A DNA stretch of 5,687 nucleotides from Treponema sp. GTDB lineage: Bacteria; Spirochaetota; Spirochaetia; Treponematales; Breznakiellaceae. Below, piece by piece: positions 4,494 to 5,687 of the stretch. Position 1 is the first letter of the stretch, and each line of letters opens with the position of its first letter. The notes beneath the pieces were generated by a model. That model saw only the letters and a list, made by a program, of their open reading frames with translations. It was not told the origin of the DNA and searched no databases. A program made the position numbers and the translations under genes. The DNA lies in assembly GCA_031268125.1 (NCBI GenBank), contig JAIRXT010000177.1:1-5687 (forward strand), given 5' to 3'.

Positions 4494-5687
4494 TTATCTA
4501 AAATCGAACATCTTTTTATGTTCCGTATAATTTATAGTCGACGGATTAAATAGCACCACAACAATATCGGGCCGATGCTTCTCTATATACGCCCTTGCAC
4601 TGCCGTTAAAATGCCGCAAATCAAGGATATGGAGTTCTTCTACCTCTGTACTCAAAAACGGGGCAACCACCCTGGCAAAAGAATCCTTAATCAGGAGTAT
4701 TTTCCTGCCGTCACGGACAAGATTATTATGAACCGTTATAACCTGCCTATCCCCATAGACATACGCGCCATAAGGATCTATGGTATAGTAATCTTTTTTG
4801 TTAAGCTTATGGTGATCTATCAAAATATCAAAATTACCCCGGGCATCAAGGTTCAGTTCGGGAATGGTTACTGAAAAATCCGTATCGAACTTTGGAGATA
4901 TAAGGGTAAAATCTTCCGCCTGAGTTTGCGCCAGGGTAACTTTTTTACCCAGGGAACCAAGAAACCAGTCCTTATAAGTTGTGTACAGGTAGTGTTCAGG
5001 GCCGCGCGCATCAAAGCTAAACCCATGCCGTTCATTGAGGTAGTTCATAAGGACGGCGCTTGCCCATAATCCGGTTTCCGCCTTCCAGTGATGATCAGTT
5101 TTATAAAACAAACCATGATGATCCAGGTTTTCTTCCCGGATATTTTCCCGTAAATCAAGATAAGGAATCTGCTTTACAGATAAGGCGGATAATAAATCAT
5201 CGGCGTTTTCATTGGAAAAATCCGCTATGCCGCTTACGGCGTCATCCGGGGTAATTTTATGCGGACACTGGACATACACCAGATCAATGCCTAAACCTTG
5301 CAGAAAATCGTAAAACGCATATAAACCGGCGGCAGGCGGCGCCGTATTTTTTTCAACTACTTCGCTCAGGTAACCGTCTCCTAAATCGATTACATCTCCG
5401 TTTAATATATTCCACCCAATGCTTTTTTCGTAGTGTACCGCCCATTCTGCAAACATGGCCCAGTTTGTAAGATTTTCCCTGGTGTATCGTTCAATCTTTT
5501 CTTTAATATCATCAATCCGCTGTTTCAACGGGGACGATTTACTGCCTATAGTATCAGTAGCGGTACTAAAAGGATAGAGCTTTGCCCAGTTAAGACTACG
5601 CGTATTTATCTCTGTTATTGTTTTGTCTATCGTTTTGTCAAAAAATACCGCCCTGGTAAAGGCGTTCTGTATATGTAATTTTTCTAT
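4494..5687 (-). CDS. DHHW/AlgX-like SGNH-fold protein, N-terminus outside window
   Basis: The reading frame is open from the window edge to the TAA at 4496-4494: 397 residues, beginning IEKLHIQNAFTRAVFF. The apparent TTG start at 5528 is only an internal Leu codon, since 53 codons without a stop precede it. A true start with a membrane anchor or signal is expected further upstream. The name-giving motif TDHHW (DHHW at bases 5085-5096, residues 198-201 from the edge) supplies Asp and His. KDSFA near residue 334 (Ser codon at 4682-4680) is the likely catalytic serine block of this fold. Relatives (AlgJ/AlgX, DHHW proteins) are cell-surface or periplasmic partners of MBOAT acyltransferases, used in O-acetylating polysaccharide. 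That role is inferred here, and no MBOAT gene is in the window. The gene is markedly AT-richer than the murI operon: one 60-base stretch (5161-5220) is 35% GC, against 67% at 841-900. It converges on the MBL-fold gene across the palindrome. Confidence 0.85.
   Translation of the reverse strand: MEKLHIQNAFTRAVFFDKTIDKTITEINTRSLNWAKLYPFSTATDTIGSKSSPLKQRIDDIKEKIERYTRENLTNWAMFAEWAVHYEKSIGWNILNGDVIDLGDGYLSEVVEKNTAPPAAGLYAFYDFLQGLGIDLVYVQCPHKITPDDAVSGIADFSNENADDLLSALSVKQIPYLDLRENIREENLDHHGLFYKTDHHWKAETGLWASAVLMNYLNERHGFSFDARGPEHYLYTTYKDWFLGSLGKKVTLAQTQAEDFTLISPKFDTDFSVTIPELNLDARGNFDILIDHHKLNKKDYYTIDPYGAYVYGDRQVITVHNNLVRDGRKILLIKDSFARVVAPFLSTEVEELHILDLRHFNGSARAYIEKHRPDIVVVLFNPSTINYTEHKKMFDFR

Noticed and set aside
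3864..4553. A 229-codon frame overlapping the MBL-fold gene
   Set aside because: It is longer than the real gene but has low-complexity Arg/Pro/Gln composition and no motif, and it reads through the palindrome. The MBL frame carries all the conserved metal residues.
4575..4874. A plus-strand 99-codon frame opposite the DHHW gene
   Set aside because: It contains no known motif and lacks a ribosome binding site, while the opposite strand carries a well-supported protein.

Overview
The window looks like a chromosomal segment of a fairly GC-rich spirochaete, most probably of the Treponema group (possibly the termite-gut type). This is a judgement from the style of the encoded proteins (MurI beginning with DSGIGGIPYCRHF, and a small eight-cysteine protein placed before murI). 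It is not proven by any marker gene here.

Positions 1-3169 hold a tightly packed minus-strand operon. Read in transcription order it encodes a small zinc-ribbon-like protein (3169-2822), glutamate racemase MurI (2829-2002), the ribosome-assembly GTPase RsgA (2005-1025) and the N-terminal 342 residues of MutS2 (1028 to the window edge). Each gene overlaps the next by 8, 4 and 4 bases, so translation is probably coupled. The products act in peptidoglycan precursor supply, 30S subunit maturation and DNA or ribosome quality control. This is a housekeeping operon, not a dedicated pathway.

Positions 3170-3233 are a compact divergent control region. Each side has a plausible sigma-70-like promoter, the two -35 boxes overlap, and a 14-base imperfect dyad centred on GGAATTCC lies beside them. 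Both -10 boxes end exactly 6 bases before the proposed start codons, so both transcripts could be leaderless or nearly so.

Positions 3234-4440 carry a plus-strand pair: a pentapeptide-repeat protein with an N-terminal Cys/His knuckle, then, one base later, a metallo-beta-lactamase-fold hydrolase. The hydrolase has Lys in place of the metal-binding Asp of the HxHxDH motif. A perfect 14-bp inverted repeat follows between the convergent genes.

Positions 4494-5687 are the C-terminal part of a minus-strand DHHW/AlgX-like SGNH-fold protein, open to the window edge. It is clearly more AT-rich than the murI-rsgA-mutS2 block. Such proteins usually act at the cell surface with MBOAT acyltransferases, but no partner lies in this window. 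I see no RNA genes, insertion sequences or CRISPR arrays. Nothing here amounts convincingly to a new multi-gene system. The most original items are the divergent control region, the palindrome, and the pentapeptide/altered-MBL pair.
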